Shown here: positions 9,499-22,872 of the stretch, piece by piece
How the letters are laid out: each line of letters starts with the position of its first letter
Position numbering within the stretch: the stretch's first letter is position 1
DNA from: Baffinella frigidus
Lineage: Eukaryota; Cryptophyceae; Cryptomonadales; Baffinellaceae
DNA length: 35,722 bases
Reading direction: 5' to 3'
Assembly: GCA_026770585.1 (NCBI GenBank)
Contig: MU646430.1
Span: forward strand, 455,672-491,393
Translations under genes and position numbers: made by a program
The notes under the pieces: generated by a model
What the model was told of the DNA's origin: nothing
The model's input: only the letters and a program-made list of their open reading frames with translations
Database searches by the model: none

Positions 9499-12400
9499 CT
9501 GCTTCACGGTTTCGGCTTCAGGGTTTCGGCCTCAGGATGGCAGTCTCAGGGTTGAGGCTTCAGGGTTTTGGGTGTCGTGTTGCAGGTTCAGGTGTAGGGT
9601 TCAAGTGTAAGGTTTCTGGTTTGGAGTAGGCGCTCGGTCGGTGTTTGGTGATTGGTGTTTGGTTCAGGTTAATGGGTATGGTGCAGGTGTAGGTTGTTTC
9701 GTGTTTGGTGTTTGGTGTTCGGGTTTCTCGGGTGCTTGGTGTGAGGGGTTTCTCAGGCGGGACCGGCTCTATGGGCGGCGCTCGGTTCACAGACGCCTGA
9801 CTCCCGTTGTACGCTGACCCCTGGTCAGCCCGCCCATTCTTGCACCCGGCATCACTCTGCGAACGGCGCCATTACGGATTAGGGATTCGGGATTGCGCAT
9901 TAGGGATTAGGGGTTACGCATTACGCAATAGGGATGTTTACTAGATGGTATGCGCCCCAGTTGCTGCTCCCTCGGGCCGTGAATCAACGGACGGGCGCAC
10001 ACCTGCGACGCCGTGCCCGGAGAATGCGCCGACACACTCCACCCCGCGCGCGCCCGCGCTGCTGGCGAATGCTGCCCGGGTTTTGACTGTCCCGATCCAG
10101 GAGCGGCGTGCGTGCCTGCGCGCGCTTCCGGCCAGTGCTCACCCCCCCCCCCTCCCCCACCCTCGCCCCGCCCCCTCGGGCTGCGCGCCGGTGAGCCCCT
10201 CCTCGGCGGGCTGTATGTCGGCGGGCTCCCCCGTTGCGGCGAGTGCCGGAGGGGGTCCAGCTCTTGACGGTGCCATGTGCGGTGTTCTTGGGTGCCAGGG
10301 GGGGGGAGGTCCACGGGGCGCCATAGGGACTCTGCCATGTCATTCATGCGCTTTGCTACCACCCTGCAGTTGGGGTGTGGGGGTTGGGGGTTGGGGGTTG
10401 GGGGTTGGGGTGCCGGGTTGATGGTGTGGGATGTGGGGTGTAGGGTGTAGGGTGTAGGGTGTAGGGTTCATGGTTTAGGGTTTGGGGTGTAGGGAGTGAG
10501 GTGTAGGGTGTAGGGTGTGGTGTGTGGGGTGTGGGGTGTGTGGTGTGGGGTGTAGGGTGTGGGGTGTTGGGTGTAGGGTGTAGGGTGTAGGGTGTAGGGT
10601 GTAGGGTGTAGGGCGTAGGGTGTAGGGTTTAAGGGCGGCTGACGCACTTTGTCGAGCGGGAAATGCGCTCGATCTTGCCGGAGAGAGACATGCAGTCCTG
10701 CACCTCGACTCGACTCCTCGTTTGCTCCCTCTGGTATTGTTTAGGGTTTAGGCGTGCAGTTGAGGGTGGAGGGTTGAGGGTTGAGGGTTGAGGGTTGGAG
10801 GTTGAGGGTTGAGGGTTGAGGATGATTTGGGAATGGGCGTGATTCGCCGCATGCGGGGATTGGGCAGGGGTTGTTTGCTGTTGTTTTGGTAGGAAAACGT
10901 GCCCACATAGAGTGAGACACACCTCCAACGCAGTGCTGAGCTGGGGTGTGCCGAGGCAATTCAGGGACAGGAAAGAGCTGGGGTGGGCCGAGGCCATTCA
11001 GGGACAGGAAAATTCAACGATGAGCGTGATCAAAACCAGGAGTGGAGACGCCAACGTCGCAGGCAGTACTCAACTGTTCGGAAGTCATTAGGCGTCAACT
11101 TAGGACGCGTGCAACTTAGGACGCGTGCAACTTAGGACGCGTGCAACTTAGGAGCGCAAGGAGTGCAACTTAGGAGATCAGCTCAGGAGAACAGGTTAGG
11201 AGTGCAGACCTCGAAGGCGGTACTGAGCTGGTCGGAAGTCATTAGGAGTCAACTTAGGACGCGTGCAACTTAGGACGCGTGCAACTTAGGAGTGCAACTT
11301 AGGAGTGCAACGTGGGTCGAGGAGCTCATCCGTAGATTGTTCCCATTTCCTCGAGAGTGAGGTGGGCGTGGCCTTCGATGTGAGTGTAATACAAAGCACC
11401 AAAGCACCAAAGCACCAACGGAGTGCAAGTAAGGAGCGTAGACCTCGAAAGCAGTGCTGAGCTGGTCACAAGTCATTAGGCGTCAACTTAAGACGCGTGG
11501 AACTTAGGAGTGCAACTTAGAAGTGCAAAAAAGGAGTGCAACTTAGGCAACTTCGGAGTGCAACTTGCGAGAGCAACGTAGGCAATTTGGGAGCGCAACT
11601 ATGCAGACCTCGAAGGCAGTACTGAACTGGTCAGAAGTCATTAGCCGTCAACTTAGGACGCGTGCAACTTAAGAGTGCAAGGAGTGCAACTTAGAAGTGG
11701 CACTTAGGAGAACACGTGAGGAGCTGGACCTCGAAGGCGGTGCTGAGCTGGTAAGTGCGCCCGTGGTACATCTGCTGCCAGCTCAGCCTCTTGCCCTTCC
11801 ACACCTTCCACCTGCGTTTATTATTCGGGGGTTGAGGTCTAGGGGGTACAGGGGTACCTCGCTCATAAGAAACTGCCCCCCCTAGGACCCTACGGTAGGC
11901 CTATGCCTAGGGCCGTATGGTGGTCCTAGGGGGTGGGCGGTTTCTTATGAGCGAGGTACCCCTGTACTTTTCAGGAGAGCCCGTCTCTCTACGATCATAA
12001 AAAGGTACACAGACCCGCCTCGGTGCACGCCGGGGGCGTTAAATTCAAACCAAATTAAATCAAGTTGAAGTCGAAGTTCCCCCCCCGCGCCCCAAAACCG
12101 GGTGTGTCCAACACCCCACCCGGTAGCACATCTAAAATGTCCTTATAAACACACACATGTAAACCGGAGGTCTTGTCCGTTTCCCCGAACCGGGTGTCCA
12201 ATAAACAGGGGTTAGGGTTTAGGAGTTACGTTTCGGGAGAGGCACGTCTCGCTGCGATCATAAAAAGGTACACAGGCCCGCCTCGGTGCAAGCCGGGGGC
12301 GTTAAATTCAAACCAAATCAAATCAAGTCGAAGTCGACGTGCTCCCCCAGCCGCCCCCACCAGATTTCCCAAGTGGCTCAAATAGTGCCCTGGAAGGTCT

Positions 12401-15400
12401 TCGAATTTACCTTGCATCGGGGTCGGATCCGACCCCGATGTCAAGGTAAATCGAAAATGCCCCAGAGCACTATTTGAGCCTCCTCCAAGGGCTAGTGGCC
12501 GAACCGGGTGTCCAAACCCCCACTCTGCAAAACATCTATAAAATCCTGGTACAACCCCACGTATACTCTCGATTTGGTAGCACCGAGAGGTAGAGCCATT
12601 CCGGTAGGACTTGTCGCGTTTTCGACTTCGAGATTTCAAGATTTCAGACTTCAAAAAGGTTTTAAAGGGCGTAAAACGTTTTAAAACACACCGCTTCAAA
12701 TCTCATGGTACAAATGAAGTCTCGAAGTCTCGAAGTCTCGAAATCGAAAACGCGACAAGTCCTACCGGAATAGCTCTATACTCTCAATTTGGCAGCGCCG
12801 AGAGGCAATTTGGCAACGCCGAGAGGTGCCAAATGGCATAGCTCACGTTTCCGAGGCGGGCCCGTTTATTAAGGCTCATGGACTTGTGTATCTCGCAACT
12901 AAAGGCTCAAGGGCCTCATCTAAGACCTATACCGAGAGTAATAAAGAAGAGAGAAGATGAACCGGAGGTCTCGTCCACAATTACCCCGCCTTCCACTCGA
13001 GAATGTTAGAGGACCCTATTTACATGTGGGGTTGTAAACATTTGTACCAGGATAGGGTGTTCAAGCCTCGCGTCCGGCCTAACTGGGGGTGGAATGGCTC
13101 CAAAGGCAATGAAAGTGACTACACAAAGGCTATATCTCGGTTTTAAATAGGCCCCTCTAGAACTCTCGTGTGGTTGCTGCAGGCGCGGGCGGCACCGGAC
13201 CACCCGAGTCTGGAAGGGGGGGTATTTTAAATGTGGGGTTGTTGAAATTTGTACCAGTCACGGGCGGGTTTGGTCACGTAGCTGGGGGAATTCCCCCAGC
13301 TGGGGTAAATAACCTGACTATTTATGTGAAAATTACTATACATCGATCCACTTGTAAAGGACGTGTAAAGTTTTTTTTTAAAAATAGTCACATTTCTAGC
13401 CTCGAGTGGGAATTCACACTTTCCGGTCGCGCAACCAAGGGCGCCGTTTTTTACCAGGAGAGGGATGGTCGATACCCACACGAGGCTATCCATGCGAACA
13501 GATTCATAAGTTAATTATTGGATTACTGCCCAGGAAACACGCCAAAAGTCAGCATTTGATCACGTTTCCGTACGGACATCCGTACGGAAACGTGATCATT
13601 TCCACACAAATTTTAAAATGTCCTTTTATTCTGTTCGCATGGATAGCCTCGTGTGGACGTGTATGCAACATACAAGAATTGGCAGCCCAAAGTAAATGGA
13701 TGAGCTGCTCTGTGTTAACCGTATAGCAGCTCTATGCAAGGGATGATCAATACACGTATGAACAATACAACGATCGAGCGAAATGTCGCCGGACGACCCT
13801 ACAACCCTACGGGGGGCTGTGACAAAGCATTGGGTGCGGGGTTACTTGGGGATAACGCCTGTATCAAACATGCAACTAATAGAGAGGGGGGCTGTAAACA
13901 AAGAATCGGGTGTGGTGGTGGGGTGTGGGGGAAGTAGGTTGGGTTTAGGGTGTTGGGTTTACGGTATAGGGTTCAGGGTTTAGGGTTTCGGGTTTCGGGC
14001 GTAGGGTGTAGGGTTTAGGGTGTAGGGTTTAGGGTGTAGGGTTGAGGGTGTAGGGTTTAGGGTGTAGGGTTTAGGGTTTAGGGTTTAGGGTTTAGGGTTT
14101 AGGGTTTAGGGTTTAGGGTGTTGGGTGTAGTAACCTGAGGATAATAATGTCCACGGCGACCTCCCTCAACTGGATGCGGGCCTGCAACGAAAAAGGTTTA
14201 GGGTTTAGGGTTTGGGGTTTGGGGTTTGGGGTCTGGGGTTTAGGGTTTGGGGTCTTGGGTTTGGGGTGTAGCGTTTGGGTTTTAGGGTTTAGGGTTTGGG
14301 GTTTAGGGTGTAGGGTCCAGGGTTTAGGGTTGAGATCTTAGGGTTGAGGATTGATGGCGCAACCCCTCAGAGCCTCCTCACAGTCCCACAACTCTTGACC
14401 GCAACTTCTTCCTCTTCTTGCTCTTCTGTTTTAGTACTCGCACGCCTGGAGACGAGTAATCCGAATGGTTGATCGAACCGGAAGAAGATCTTGTACCAGG
14501 AGGGTAACTACACAGCGGACTTCGAAGGCGTTTTGAACAACCCCCAGGTGACAAGGCCTAGGACCCTACAGTGGGCAACCCGTTGGGTCGTAAGGGGGTT
14601 CCTACGGATACATTAACGGAAACTCGGGCTCTCGGCGCCCGAAAATCCCTTCGCACCCCGATGTGCTGTACACCGGGCGGGAGCGTTCCAGGACACGGTG
14701 TAATTGGTCGACAGTAGCAGTGGGTTTAGGGTTCAGGGTTCAGGGTGCAGGGTGTATGGTGTAGGGTGTAGGTTTTAGGGATTGTGTTTTGGGGTTTAGG
14801 GATTGGAGTTCAGGGTCCAGGGTCCAGGGTTCAGGGTTTAGGGTGTGGGGTGTAGCGTTCAAAGTGTAGAGTTTAAGGTTAAGGTTTCAGGGTTCAAGGA
14901 CAGGGTTTAGGGTTTAGGGTTTAGGGTTTAGGGTTTAGGGTTTAGGGTTTAGGGTTTAAGTACCTTTTCGCGAGCCATGATTGAGAGGCCGGGGTACTCC
15001 CGAGAGGACAGGCGCATCAGGTTCGCTATCCACAAACCCCAAACCCCACACCCCACACCCCAAAACGGGGCAATGAGAACCGGCATGTGAGCGGGCGGTA
15101 CAAAACGTTACTACCGACACGTCCCCAAGACACACTCCAAACGGCACAGGGGAGTGTGCGGGACACACGGGACGGGGCCCGAGACCTTTTCGCTGGCCAC
15201 GATTGAGAGGAAAGAACACACGGGGACACGCGGGGGAGTGTGTCCCCCGTGTGCTCCAATGCGACCCAGGGGGAGTGTGTCCCCCGTGTGCTCCAATGCG
15301 ACCCCCCCCTCAGTTAGGGCGCTTTATTTGATATGGGGGGGGGGTTGCTGCACACACGGGACGGGGCCTGAGACCTTTTCGCGCGCCGTGATGGAGAGGT

Positions 15401-18400
15401 GTGAGGGTTCAGGTTTTCGGGGAGCGGGGGGATGCGGTTCATGCGTGGCTGGTCGGGACCTTTTCGCTTGAGGATTTAGGGTGAAGGGGTGAGGGGTAAG
15501 GGGTGAGGGTGTAGGGGGGGGGACCTTTTCGCGGGCCATGATGGAGAGGCCGGAGTACTCTCGAGAAGAGAGGCGCATGAGGTTGGCTAGCGCTGCCGTG
15601 ATCAACGACGCGAAGAGAATCCCCGTCTGCCAACCGTATCCTTGATCAGCAAGCGATGAGCAAATTCGCGTATTAAAGATGAGCACATTCGCGTAGTAAA
15701 ATTCGCATGTTCCAATAGAGCTTAGCAATTTTTTTCGTACTGAGAGGTGGGGCGCAACAGGTTCGCTAGCGCTGCAGTGATCAGCGACGCAAAGAGAATC
15801 CCCGTCTGATCATGATGGTCAGGGTCTAGGGTTTGAAGTTTACGGGTTTTACCACGCTGTGTCTTTGTTATTGCTGCCGTGATCAGCGACGCAAAGAGAA
15901 CCCCCGTCTGCCCACGTTGGTCAGGGTTTAGGGTTTCAGTTTACGGCTGTGCCCAAACCGTGTCTTCGTTATTGCCGACTGTCTTTGTTACTGCCGGCTG
16001 TTATGGCCTACGTGGATTTGGGTGAGACGCATCAGGTTGGCTAGCGATGCCGTGATCTCATCCTGGGTAGTATTTCTGAGAAATACGATCCTGGCAACGA
16101 AAATTACTACACACCGGACATTTTCAGTCACGTCCGTGTAGTAATTTTCGTTGCAAATCGAATCGGAGATCCCCGAAATCGTATTTCTCAGAAATACTCG
16201 CCGGGATGAGATCAGCAACGCGAAGAGAATCCCCGTCTGATCATGATGGTCAGGGTGTAGGGTTTGCAGTTAACGGGTTTTACCACACTGTGTCTTCGTT
16301 ATTGCCGACGTAATCAGCGACGCTATGCGAACACCGTCCCCGTCTGCCCGGGGACGGTTGAGGGTCGTAAGTCCCTCAAGTCCCTCTGGTTGAGGGTCGT
16401 AAGACGCATAGACTATTGGATCACTCGAATCCAAGCCTGAGAGTAATACAGAAGAACAAAACAAGCGGGAGAAGCTGGCGGGGCGTGAACGAAGCAGGCG
16501 AGTGTGGGGGCACAGTGGACTACACAGCAGACGTAAACAAGGGGGCGTATATGACTACAAAGGAGGCGTATATGTGGGGGGCGTATATGACTACAAAGGA
16601 GGCGTATATGTGGGGGACGTATATGACTACAAAGGGAGCGTATATGTGGGGGCGTATATGACTACAAAGGGGGCGTATATGTGGGGGGCGTATACGAAGC
16701 AGGCGATGAAGGCGATAAAGCGGCCGAAGTTGGTATCCGGCGAAATGTCGCCGGATGTCCCTACGGATTGCCTACGCTAGAGTCCTTGCTACCGTAGAGT
16801 CCTATGGACTATCCACTTGTGGGCTATTCACGGAATCCCTTTGTAGTCCACTGTGTGGGGGAGGGCGTATACGAAGAAAAAAGAAAAAGCTGGGAGGGAG
16901 TATACGAAGCAGGCGATGAAGGCGATAAAGCGCCCGAAGTTGGTGTTGGGCAAAATGTCGTCATATAAACCCCCCTATGCCCCTACAGATTGCCTACTGT
17001 AGGGTCCTATGGAGTACCCCCTTATGGAGAAATCGTTTTGTAGTCGGCTGTGTGGCTTCTAGAAAGGTCTGGATTGTTCCAGAATGTTCGAAAGGGGGGG
17101 CGTATACGAAGGGGGGGGGGGAAATCTGGGAGGGAGTCTACGAAGCAGGCGATGGAGGCGATGAAGCGGCCGAAGTTGGTGTCGGGCAAAATGTCGTCGT
17201 ATGAACCCCCCTATGCCCCTACGGATTGCCTACTGTAAGGTCCTATGGATCATCCACTAATGGGGGTTTCACGAAACCCCTGTATAGTCCGCTGTGTGGG
17301 TTCTAGAAAGGTCTGGATTGTTCTAGAATGTTCGAAAGGGAGGGCGTATACGAAGCAGGCGATGAAGGCAATAAAGCGGCCGAAGTTTGTATCCGGTGAA
17401 ATGTCGCCGTAGCCCACTGTCGTCATTGTGATCACGATGAACCACGCCGCGTTCCTGCAACAGACGAAAGAACGATGTTTGGTCTACAGGGGTACCTCGC
17501 TCATAAGAAACCGCCCCACCCTAGGACCCTACAGTAGGCCCATGCCTAGGGCCCTAGGGTGGTCCTAGGGGGGGGGGCGGTTTCTTATGAGCGAGGTACC
17601 CCTGTACTCTCTACTAAGGAACGACTTTTAGTCTACTCCGCTGTTCGGGTGTGAGTTGTAACACACACCCGAGAGGGTCGTCAGCACACATGTAGAGATG
17701 CGAAACCAAGAGATGATTTCGATGTCGTGTGGTACCGTTGTTTATTTTACTAAACAGTCAGCCATCAGAGCGTTCCTGAAATCCACTGTCGCGATTGTGA
17801 TCACGATGAACCACGTCGCGTTCCTACAACAGACGAAACAACTTTGAGGGTTGAGGGTTGAGGGTTGAAGGTTGAAGGTTGAGGGTTGAGGGTTGAGGGT
17901 TGAGGGTTGCACACCACACAAACCACACACATGAGGGACGTCAGCACACGTGTGACAACAAGAGATGGTTTCGCTTTCTCGTGGTGGACGTTTCTATGAT
18001 CCACATGGTTTAGCCTACGGTCGTCATTGTGATCACGATCAACCACGCCGCGTTCCTGCACACCGGCGTGCGGGTGTGGGGTTTAGGGTGGTGGGCGACG
18101 TCAGCACACACGTAACACCAAGAAATCCTTTCGCTCTCTTGTGGTGGACGCTGGTGTTGATTCTGCTCACAGTTCTGCTGCAGTCAGCCATTCGTGCAAT
18201 CCACACCCGTGAGAGATGCCAGCGCACGTGCCACCAGTCAGAACAAGCACATTTCGCACGTACAGCGTGTGGTACCTCTCAAGTGGCGGGGGTGTCCAAA
18301 TAGACCCCCTGCGGTCCTAGGCAGGCCCTAGGGCCCTACGGTAGGGCGTATTCGCCTACTCGCCACGTAAGGGATACCCGCCCACGCGCATGTTGGCATC

Positions 18401-21400
18401 AAGCAAGACGTCCCAAAGTTGACGGATGTGTACCGCAAAGCCAGCATGTCAACTTAAGAATAGTCCGCCAACCCAAGTGAGGCAGAGCTAGAAGGCCCAG
18501 CGGGGAGGAGGCGGACCAGATGTAGTGGTTCAAGGGGAGCCAGCGAGCAAGCCCACGATCGGCATTTGCTGCCTCCCAAAGTCAATTTTCTACCAGGAAT
18601 GCCTGATGTCTCCGCAAAAGTGGTCGATCCCTGTTACAAATAGTAGAAAGGCGGCGTTTGTTTGGAGGGGGGGCAGACCAGATGCAGTGATCGTTGATCT
18701 TCTGGAATTCGTCGCCTATCGGGGTGAGCCACACCCGGTCTAGGGGGTGTCATTTGAAACATCAGGTCCTAAGGCCCCTACGGCCTACCGTAGGCAATAC
18801 CGTAGGCCTAACTACCCGGGTTTTAGGACGTTACCATATCAAAAAAATAATAGTTAATAGTCAACACATCAATAGTTGCCGAAATCAAAAGCCTATTAAC
18901 TATTATACCCTGTGAACTTTTCAGTTCAGCATCACGAAAGACGACGGGGAGGAGACGGACCAGATGTACTGATCGTTGATCTTCTGGAATTCGTCGCCTG
19001 ACGGGGTGAGCCACACCTGCGCCTCGCGCTGCTCGCACGAGAAGTGCTTCGGCCCCGACACCTGCACATCAGGTAAGCCAGTCAATCGTCAGTCGGTAAG
19101 CCAGTCAATTAGTCAGTTAGCCAGTCATCCAGTCATCCAGTCAGTCAGTCAGTCAGTCAGTCAGTCAGCCAGTATGTAAGTCAGTCAGTCAAAGGTCTGT
19201 AAGCAAGCAGATCAGTCAGTCTCGCGCTGCTCGCACGAGAAGTGCTTCGGCCCCAACACCTGCACATCATTCAGTCGGTAAGCCAGTCGGTAAGACAGTC
19301 AATCAGTCAGCAAGTCGGTCAGGCACAAAGGTGCTTCGGCTCCGACACCTGCACCAGTGCAGGTGTCCGGTAAGTTAGTAAGTGGGTAAGGCAGGCAGGC
19401 AGTCAGCAAGTCCGTTATCCAGACATAAAGTCCGTCAGTGTGTAAGGTGTCCGGTCAGTTAAGAAGTCAGTAAGGCAGGCATGCATGCAGCAAGTCAGTT
19501 AGCAGGTCAGTCAGTCAGTCTATCTGTAAGTCAGTCAGTCAGTCAGTCAGTCAGTCAGTTAGTCAGTCAGTTATCCAGCCAGCCATTCAGACAGACAGTC
19601 AGTCAGTCAGTCAGTCAGTCGGTCAGTCAGTCAGTCAGTCGGTCATTACCCCGGTCAGTCAGTCAGTCAGTCAGACAGTCAGTCAGTCAGCCAGCCAGTC
19701 AGTCAGACAGTCAGTCAGTCAGTCAGACAGTCAGTCAGTTAGTCAGTCAGTCAGTCAGTCAGTCAGTCAGTCAGTCAGTCAGTCAGTCAGCCAGTCAGTC
19801 AGTAAGACAGTCAGTCAGTCAGTCAGACAGTCAGTCAGTTAGTCAGTTAGCCAGTCAGTCAGTCAGTCAGTCAGTCAGTCAGTCAGTCAGTCAGTCAGTC
19901 AGTCACGCACGCACGCACAGCCCCTCGCGTCTCGCATCATTCGCCCCATCTTGTGTGTTTGAGCGGCTCGAAAGAAACATGTTTCTTTCACGCTGAGTAG
20001 GCATTTTTTTTTTTTGAAAAGGCAAAAAGAGGCTAAGAAGGCAAAAAATTGTTTCTTTCGCGTCGTTTCTCGTGTTTTGGGAAGAGGGAAAGAAACGTGA
20101 TGTATTCTGGCGCACGGGCAGATGGACTAAGGTGGAGGTTGGGTCAAAACCAACGACTCAAAGGGATGCTGTCAAAAGTCCCAAAGTCAACATCAGACAA
20201 AACATCAACAGCGGACACAGGAGGAGGCTCGGGGAGGGCCGGACTTTAGGGTTTATGGTTGAGGGTCTAGGGTCTAGGGTGTAGGATGTAGGGTGTAGGG
20301 TTTGGGGTTTAGGGTACAGGGTTTATGGTCTATGGTTCAGGGTTTGGGGTCTAGGATTTATGGTTTATGGTTTAGGGTTTAGGGTTTAGGGTTTAGGGTT
20401 TAGGGTTTGGGGTGTAAGGTTTAGGGTATCGGGTTTCGGGTGTCGGGGTCGGACCAGGCATGCGGTGATTTCCGAAGAGCGAAAGAGGTACGCGAAAAAG
20501 ACGATGAAGAACTGTTGTTTGGGAGTTTGGGGTTTTGGGTTTGGGGTTTGGGGTTTAGGGTCCACCCGGTGGGCTTCTAGGGTTTCGAATTTGAATTTGG
20601 GGCTGGACTCTAGGGTGTTACGTGACCAAATTTACACCAGACAATTCGTAAAGTTAATTGGCTCTGCGCAAGTTGACTTTCGTTGATTGGTACGTAGTCT
20701 GCAGTGTGGTTAGCGTTGAGAGTGCAAGAGGTCATCGATGACGTCATCGTGCTATGGCACATCTATGTCGAGGCTACGATGGCAAACTCTGCCCTTACGA
20801 TACCACAAAAACGTGTTCAAAATCGTTTCCGCATTTAACCATGCGGAGGCAATGCATTAGATGGAAATTTGGGCCTCGCCCAAATCTACTGAGCCAGAGC
20901 TAGGAGGGAGAAGGCGCGTACCCCCCAGAGGATGGTGAGGTAGGTGACGGCATTCCAGTCGTTAACCTGGTTTAGAGTTTCGGGTTTCGGGTTTCGGGTT
21001 TCGGGTTTCAGGTTTCGGGTTTTGTGTTTCGGGTTACGGGTTACGGGTTCAGGGTTTCGGGTTTCGGGTTTCGGGTTTCGGGTTGACCGCGCGTTTGAGC
21101 GCGAAGACGTGTCCGAAGGGGACTGTGGTGATTCGCGTGACAGCGTGCCGCATCGGAAGGTCCGATACCTGTATTGTTTGTGTTGTGAGACACAGCGAAG
21201 GGAAAGAAGGGGACTGTGGTTGTTGAGGGTTTGGGGTTTAGGGTTTAGGGTTTGGGGTTGATTCGGGCGGACAAGTCAACAGTTGGGGGTTGATCGAAAG
21301 GAAGGGTTTTCAATCGGGCCAACCACTCAGAACACTACGGAAAACCATCTAAAGTCAATCATTGGATTGTTTCTTAGGGAAAACGTCAACCCGCCAAAAG

Positions 21401-22787
21401 TGTAACGTGACCAACAATTGCTGACTTTTGGCGGGTCAGCAATTGTTGGTCACGTAACACCGGATATCCGGTGCTGCGGTACCTCACAGTGTCCCGAGTG
21501 GGTTGGTCAATCTCTGAGAAATGGCAACCCGTTGAGTCAATGTCACTCTCCTCCGTAGGCTTACGGGCCTATCTAGGACCTGTTTCGAGAGTAATAAAGA
21601 AGAAGAAGATAAAGACGTAAAGCACTCACCGCATAGAACCTATGTTAATAGGGTAACGGCCTGAAAATGGGGTAGTCAGGCCTACGGCATTGCCTAGGAC
21701 CTCCTACCGTAGGCCGAGACATTTTGGTCCTAGGATCCCTCGGCCTACGGTAGGAGGTCCTAGGCAATGCCGTAGGCCTAACTACCCCATTTTCAGGCCG
21801 TTAGCCTATGAATGTCGCCAGGCGTCCATCGAAAGGATTTCCGGTACAAGTGTTGAAAGAGGGATGCGCGGGTTCGGACCATGTACTCCTGGAATAGCGA
21901 CCAGGTGAGATAGCACCGCAGGATGTTGCATACCATATGTGCACCAGGATAAGGTAAAGTAACCTCGTGCCTGGTACAAATTGCACCAGACGCGCGGTTA
22001 CCTTTATATTATCCTGGTACAAATTTGAGCATCTGTGTAGTAAAGACTTTGTGTGTTCGGTTTGAAATAGGCCCCTCTGGCATTCTCGAGTGGTGAAGGA
22101 GAGATGGGCAGGTGGGGTTGATTCACTTGAGGTAAATGGTGGCAGGGCTGTGTGGCGGATACAGCACTCACACACACACACTCTCTCTCTCACACACACA
22201 ATCTCTCTCTCTCACGCACACCCCAACACACACACACTCTCTCTCTCTCGCTCGCTCTCTGACACACTCTCTCGCTCTCTCTCGCAGGGCTGTGCGGCGG
22301 ATAGAGCACTCACACACACACACACACTCTCTCTGTCACTCACACACACACACAATCTCTCTCTCTCACACACACACCCACACACTTTCTACCAAGAGGG
22401 ACTTGGTCCATTTTTTTATCTGGGTCAAACAGTCGAAGGGGGGGGGTTGCGGGTTCGGACCATATACTGCTGGAAAAGCCACCAGGTGAGGTAGCACCGC
22501 AGGATGTTGCATACCATCCCAACCGTCTCTGCGCAAGTTGACAAACAGATAAGTCAACTTAGGCCACCGTTCGCTGAGCGTGTGAGACACCCTCCAGCCA
22601 CACACACACACACACACACACACACCGTGCCAACACACAATGCAAGCACAGCATGCAAACACACCCTTCACACACACACTCCAAACACACACACCATGCC
22701 AACACACCATGCAAACACACCCTGCAAGCACACCCTGCAAACACACCCTGCACACACACCCTGCACACACTGCAAACCCGCCTTACA

Positions 22788-22872
<85 letters not shown>

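Noticed and set aside
9907-10002. Read-through of exon 23 to a stop at 9907
   Set aside because: The last codons run into TTAGGGAT repeats, and a CAG|GTGTGC donor at 10003 joins in phase to a good last exon. Read-through remains possible as a minor form.
13925-14130. Pure TTTAGGG array as a chromosome end
   Set aside because: Dozens of such arrays are interspersed with exons and most are degenerate, so they are interstitial repeats.
16544-17351. CRISPR-like regular repeats
   Set aside because: The units are exon fragments and a donor-derived minisatellite in eukaryotic intron DNA, with no spacer structure or cas genes.
19481-19996. 171-codon Ser/Gln/Val open frame on +
   Set aside because: It is the GTCA tetranucleotide array read in frame, antisense to the gene and inside its intron.
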